This document shows positions 7,166-9,094 of a stretch of 9,094 nt of DNA, piece after piece. The stretch covers positions 1-9,094 of the forward strand of contig NZ_JBPESN010000083.1 of NCBI RefSeq assembly GCF_051710625.1. The letters are read 5' to 3'. The position numbers and the translations under genes were made by a program. Within the stretch, counting starts at the first letter, position 1. Each line of letters starts with the position of its first letter. The notes under the pieces are model-generated. The model saw nothing but the letters and a program-made list of their open reading frames with translations. It searched no databases and was not told the origin of the DNA. This DNA comes from JBPESN01 sp051710625. Lineage in GTDB: Bacteria > Pseudomonadota > Gammaproteobacteria > Enterobacterales > Enterobacteriaceae.

Positions 7166-7196
7166 AGCCTAAACCTTCCTGTCGGGGGAAGGTAAA
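7166..7196 (-). promoter_or_regulatory. CueR-type copper-responsive promoter of copA
   Basis: ACCTTCC-N7-GGAAGGT (7173-7193) is a perfect dyad. Read on the minus strand, it lies in a 19-base spacer between TTTACC (-35) and TAGGCT (-10). The E. coli copA promoter has the same layout: a MerR-family spacer of 19 bases with the CueR dyad inside. It survives although the pump gene is dead. cueR itself is not in the window. Confidence 0.85.
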
Positions 7197-7200
7197 GTCT

Positions 7201-7560
7201 TTATAGCTGAAAATACATCATTTTGCGCCCGCGAGCGCTCAGCCCCCTGGGGCGGGACGGCATCTTCCGCCTAAAAGTGTGGGGCGGTGATTTGCGGTAT
7301 TGACCCGATCCCGTTTCGCAGTGGAGGGAATATAGTCCAACAACTCTGTGGCCATGAAGGTTAAGCGTGATCGTCTATGCACCAGGACGTTGAGGCCTGC
7401 CGGTGCGATAATCCGGTTAATGATTCGCAATCCCCGCGTTGCGCCTGGGCAAAGGTCTCATGACCGTGAAGGTGTATTGGCGTTCGCGGTCGGTGTGACG
7501 CTCGGCATCATCACATCGCGTCATCATTACTCAAATATAAAGGTTGATAAGGAATTCGTT
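7201..7560. other. Spacer between copA promoter and the effector gene
   Basis: No gene is recognised. In E. coli ybaS, ybaT and cueR lie on this side of copA; none is visible. There is a compact GC palindrome at 7242-7253 (GCCCCCTGGGGC). A plus-strand frame runs 7348-7560 in phase with the effector gene but has no Shine-Dalgarno and no recognisable similarity, so I treat it as chance. TATAAA at 7536-7541 could be a -10 for the effector gene, with no clear -35. No PhoP-type direct repeat or HrpL-type box was found by eye. Confidence 0.45.
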
Positions 7561-7863
7561 ATGTCATTATCACTTAAGGTCTATATTGGTCAGCATTCGT
7601 TGGCTATCGATCCCTCCCGTATTGGCCGCCTGCTCAGCCCGGATAAAGACTATGCCACGCACCTGGGAATTTGGGATCGTATTAAAAATTTTTTCCGTCC
7701 TCATAATAAATCGGACGCCCTCGACTGCCTTTATCGCTTGATTCACAGCGATAACCTGCCCGGAACCCCGGGCGGTGAAGGCAAATCCACTTCGCTGCAC
7801 ACCGCGCTAAATGCATTTACCAATCTTAAAGCCTTAACGAAGGAGGAAGACAAGGCATTATTT
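7561..7863 (+). pseudogene. sopD: N-terminal part of a SopD/SopD2-family type III secreted effector, cut by IS
   Basis: SopD and SopD2 are Salmonella effectors injected into host cells, where they act on Rab GTPases. The 101 native residues line up with their N termini: SRIGRLLSPDKDYATHLGIWDRIKNFF (19-45) parallels the SRLARLMSPDKEEALYMGVWDRFKDCF segment of SopD. DALDCLYRLIHSDN (52-65) and NAFTNLKAL (84-92) also correspond. W38-D-R-I-K-N-F-F45 is a version of the WEK(I/M)xxFF translocation motif of SPI-2-type effectors. AAGGAA six bases before ATG 7561 supports the start. At 7864 the IS begins; nine IS-derived codons (CSGTLNLAT-type tail) and TGA at 7891-7893 follow. The effector's catalytic part is missing from this window. 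Base composition looks more AT-rich than copA, as expected of an acquired gene. Confidence 0.75.
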
Positions 7864-7890
7864 TGTAGTGGCACACTGAATTTGGCCACC
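7864..7890 (+). repeat. IS911-like left terminal inverted repeat (right copy)
   Basis: Same bases as the left copy read on the other strand (273 down to 247). Identity between copies continues through the leader to about 7923 before the first differences. Confidence 0.7.
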
Positions 7891-7927
7891 TGAACAGAGG
7901 TGATATGCTCACCTCAGAACAACACGG

Positions 7928-8239
7928 GTGCACCTAATAAAGAAAAGAAATTTTAGTCCTGAATTCAAACGCGAATCCGCTCAACTGGTTGTCGACCAAA
8001 ATTACACCGACGCGCCAGCAGCAAAAGCCATGGACGTCGGCCTTTCTACGATGACGAAATGGGTAAAACAACTGCGTGATGAGCGACAGGGGAAAACGCC
8101 AAAAGCCTCTCCCATAACCCCGGAACAAATCAAAATACGTGAGCTCAAGAAGAAGCTACAACGCATTAAAATGGAAAATGAAATATTAAAAAAGGCTACA
8201 GCGCTCTTGATGTCAGACTCCCTGAACAATTCTCCTTAA
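7928..8239 (+). CDS. IS911-like OrfA, start codon altered
   Basis: The protein KKRNFSPEFKRESAQLVVDQNYT... has the helix-turn-helix AAKAMDVGLSTMTKWVKQL, then the leucine-zipper-like IRELKKKLQRIKMENEILKKATALL and the typical end MSDSLNNSP, stopping at TAA 8237-8239. The full-length family OrfA is about 100 residues. In the left copy the start reads ACCAATGAAAAGAAG; here it reads ACCTAATAAAGAAAAG, one base longer and without ATG. The extra base also takes the upstream leader frame out of phase. GTG at 7928 could serve as an alternative start (giving 103 residues), but no Shine-Dalgarno supports it. Expression is therefore doubtful. Confidence 0.75.
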   Translation: MHLIKKRNFSPEFKRESAQLVVDQNYTDAPAAKAMDVGLSTMTKWVKQLRDERQGKTPKASPITPEQIKIRELKKKLQRIKMENEILKKATALLMSDSLNNSP

Positions 8240-9094
8240 TCGGGAAACTCAGAGCGCGTTATCCCGTGGCCACACTCTGCCACGTGTTCAGGGTTCATCG
8301 CAGCAGTTACAAATACTGGAAAAGTCGTCCTGACAGGCCAGACGGCAGGCGAAAGGTATTGCGCAGTCAGGGTTATGAACTGCACAATATCAGTTATGGT
8401 GCAGCTGGCGCGAGAAGTATCGCCACCATGGCAATCCAGAAAGGCTTCCGGGTGGGGTGCTGGCTCGCAGGTAGACTCATGAAAGAGCTGGGGCTGGTCA
8501 GTTGTCAGCAGCAGACGCACAGGTATAAGCGTGGCGGTTAGGAGCATGTTGCGATCCCGAATTATCTTGAGCGCCAGTTCGCTGTAACGGCGCCAAACCA
8601 GCTATGGTGCGGCGATGTGACATATATCTGGATCGGGAAAGGCTGGGCATACCTTGCGGTTGTTCTTGATCTGTTCGGGAGGAAACCGATGGGCTGGGCT
8701 ATGTCGTTCTCCCCGGGCAGCAGACTGACCATCAAAGCACTGGAAATAGCATGGGAAACGCGTGGTAAACCAGCCCGGAGTGATGTTCCACAGCGATCAG
8801 GGTAGCCACTATACGAGCAGGCAGTTCCGACAGTTGCTGTGGCGTTACTGGATCAAACAAAGCATGAGTCGGCGGGGTAACTGTTGGGATAACAGTCCGA
8901 TGGAGCGCTTCTTCAGAAGTCTGAAAAACAAGTGGATACCGGTAACGGGCCATATAAGCTTCAGCGAAGCCGCTTATGAAATTACCGACTATATCGTGAG
9001 ATATTACAGCGCACTCAGGCCACATGAATATAACGGTGGGTTGCCACCAAACGAATCAGAAAATAGACACTGGAAAAACGCTAACGCGGTGGCC
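8185..9094 (+). pseudogene. IS911-like OrfB (DDE transposase catalytic part), broken and cut by window edge
   Basis: Encodes the catalytic domain of the IS3-family transposase. Frame 1 reads GYSALDVRLPEQFSLIGKLRARYP... through KELGLVSCQQQTHRYKRGG and hits TAG at 8539-8541, where the family has His or Gln. It continues EHVAIPNYLERQFAV and LWCGDVTYIW with the first catalytic Asp. A one-base insertion at about 8776 then shifts the frame, and translation resumes as GVMFHSDQGSHYTS (second Asp) and RRGNCWDNSPMERFFRSLKN (Glu), then the YYSALRPHEYNGGLPPNESENR end signature. All three DDE residues are still readable across the frames. No active transposase can come from this copy unless supplied by an intact copy elsewhere. 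Confidence 0.9.
8188..8194 (+). promoter_or_regulatory. A6G programmed -1 frameshift site of the IS
   Basis: AAAAAAG sits near the end of orfA, in phase for slippage from the orfA frame (AAA AAG) to the orfB frame, which is indeed the -1 frame. This is the known IS911 mechanism for making the OrfAB transposase. An ATT codon just upstream (8185-8187) corresponds to the AUU start reported for IS911 OrfB. Confidence 0.85.

Larger units (their letters stand above)
7864..9094 (+). mobile_element. IS911-like IS3-family element, nearly complete, 3' end beyond window
   Basis: Starts TGTAGTGGCACACTG at 7864, identical to the outer end of the left copy. It carries orfA, an A6G frameshift site and orfB in the -1 frame, in the standard IS911 order. 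The last codons in the window (ENRHWKNANAVA) are a few residues short of the usual OrfB end, so only the tail of orfB and the right inverted repeat are missing. The copy is defective: the orfA start is mutated, and orfB has a TAG and a one-base insertion. It interrupts the SopD-like gene. Target duplication cannot be tested because the right end is outside. Confidence 0.93.

Noticed and set aside
7348..7560. Plus-strand frame upstream of and in phase with the SopD-like gene as its real N terminus
   Set aside because: The SopD family starts at the position equivalent to ATG 7561, which has a good Shine-Dalgarno. The upstream extension has neither a ribosome site nor recognisable similarity.
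274..7863. Composite transposon made of the two IS copies carrying adk-copA
   Set aside because: The interior is ordinary vertical gene order (adk, hemH, ybaK, ybaP, copA), and the ends are independently decayed; bracketing by copies of a multi-copy IS is the simpler explanation.
3208..8541. TAG reassigned to an amino acid, explaining ambers in ybaK, ybaP, copA and orfB
   Set aside because: copA and orfB also carry frameshifts, and ybaL has a TAA and a shift, so general gene decay explains the region without recoding. The expected residues at the four TAGs also differ (serine, unclear, probably glutamine, His/Gln).

Overview
The window looks like a decaying enterobacterial chromosome segment. 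The gene order adk, hemH, ybaL, ybaK, ybaP, copA is the E. coli/Salmonella order with pieces removed. adk (590-1234) and hemH (1643-2608) are full length and intact. Every other chromosomal gene is broken by in-frame stops, single-base shifts, deletions or an insertion sequence. This, with a truncated type III effector gene and IS911-like elements at both edges, suggests a recently host-restricted insect symbiont of the Sodalis type. That assignment is inference from gene content and decay style; no species marker was checked.

Layout: 1-273 is the 5' end of an IS911-like IS3-family element on the minus strand. 274-589 is non-coding and holds a terminator-like hairpin and the adk leader. adk is followed by a 408-base spacer ending in a promoter with a Fur-like palindrome, then hemH. 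From 2726 to 7074 everything reads on the minus strand: a ybaL 3' remnant, ybaK and ybaP (each with one in-frame amber codon), and copA, with at least seven lesions. aes, gsk, fsr, ushA and ybaQ, found among these genes in E. coli, are missing. A well preserved CueR-type promoter (7166-7196) precedes copA. 7561-7863 is the first 101 codons of a SopD/SopD2-family type III effector, cut by a second IS911-like copy (7864 to the window end) on the plus strand.

Functional reading: adk (nucleotide energy charge) and hemH (last step of haem synthesis) are being kept. Copper export (copA), Cys-tRNA(Pro) editing (ybaK), a TraB/GumN-family protein (ybaP), a cation/proton antiporter (ybaL) and a secreted effector are lost or nearly lost. 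The most interesting exception is the first open frame of copA. Its promoter, Shine-Dalgarno, start codon and metal-binding domain are intact, and it ends just after a C CCA AAA slippery heptamer at the place where E. coli copA uses programmed -1 frameshifting to make the small chaperone CopA(Z). Here the frame roles are swapped: the unshifted frame gives the short protein and the -1 frame leads on towards the ATPase. The dead pump may therefore still produce a copper chaperone.
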